In this document: positions 5,659 to 5,719 of the stretch, piece after piece
How positions within the stretch are numbered: the first letter of the stretch is position 1
Layout of the letters: each line of letters begins with the position of its first letter
Assembly (NCBI GenBank): GCA_014239225.1
Contig: JAAZZI010000055.1
Span: 1 to 5,719, forward strand
DNA length: 5,719 bases
Direction of reading: 5' to 3'
DNA from: Gammaproteobacteria bacterium
Lineage (GTDB): Bacteria; Pseudomonadota; Gammaproteobacteria; Eutrophobiales; Eutrophobiaceae
Position numbers and translations under genes: made by a program
Notes under the pieces: model-generated
What the model was told of the DNA's origin: nothing
Database searches by the model: none
What the model saw: only the letters and a program-made list of their open reading frames with translations

Positions 5659-5719
5659 TACCTCGGGCATTCAGTGACAAATCCATTAATAATTGTTTAT
5701 GCATAGACTGTGGGAACAT
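5639..5719 (-). pseudogene. inverted later segment of the third ATPase gene
   Basis: Read on the minus strand from 5719, the sequence gives MFPQSMHKQLLMDLSLN followed by ARGIISQRLV. This aligns to PilU residues about 250-276, where the neighbour has FFPEERKSQLLMDLSLN and then LKSVISQRLL. It is therefore the part of a retraction ATPase that should come just after the broken end of the forward gene (residue 238), but turned around. Only about six residues (the expected LDRIIN-like stretch) would be missing between the two pieces, which fits one gene that has been folded back. The join lies within about 5639-5646, where TACAAGCC can be read as VQA forward and as RLV in reverse. Confidence 0.85.

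Overview
The window looks like one short contig from a gammaproteobacterium with rather low GC, judged by eye. The gene order supports this: pilT-pilU on the plus strand, divergent from yggS-proC-yggT on the minus strand, with what appears to be the start of metX after yggT. As I remember it, the same neighbourhood occurs in Pseudomonas and relatives. I cannot name the genus.

Layout. Positions 1-249 (+) hold a broken piece of a second proC. Positions 239-207 (-) hold the first eleven codons of a likely metX. Intact yggT (853-272), proC (1680-856) and yggS (2452-1769) follow, all on the minus strand. A 214-base divergent control region separates yggS from pilT. On the plus strand lie pilT (2667-3701), pilU (3739-4902) and a third retraction-ATPase gene of PilU type (from 4933), which is broken near 5646. 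The last ~80 bases (5719-5639) encode, on the opposite strand, a later part of that same third gene.

Functions. PilT and PilU are hexameric ATPases that power retraction of type IV pili (twitching, DNA uptake, adhesion). The third paralogue suggests an expanded retraction motor set. YggS (PLP homeostasis), ProC (last step of proline synthesis) and YggT (two-repeat membrane protein) form the conserved housekeeping cluster behind them.

The most striking structure is at the ends. On the left, 134 bases of proC recur perfectly in inverted orientation, joined to the metX start through GTTGGT. Beyond them the sequence changes abruptly to a proC only about 68% identical. On the right, the third ATPase gene folds back on itself at a short shared sequence. 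Inverted joins with microhomology and a skipped segment are what whole-genome (multiple displacement) amplification chimeras look like. I therefore infer that both ends are probably artefactual and that the biology to trust is roughly 213-5646. I see no mobile element, CRISPR array, RNA gene or clearly new system. The best biological lead is the pilT-pilU-third ATPase tandem.
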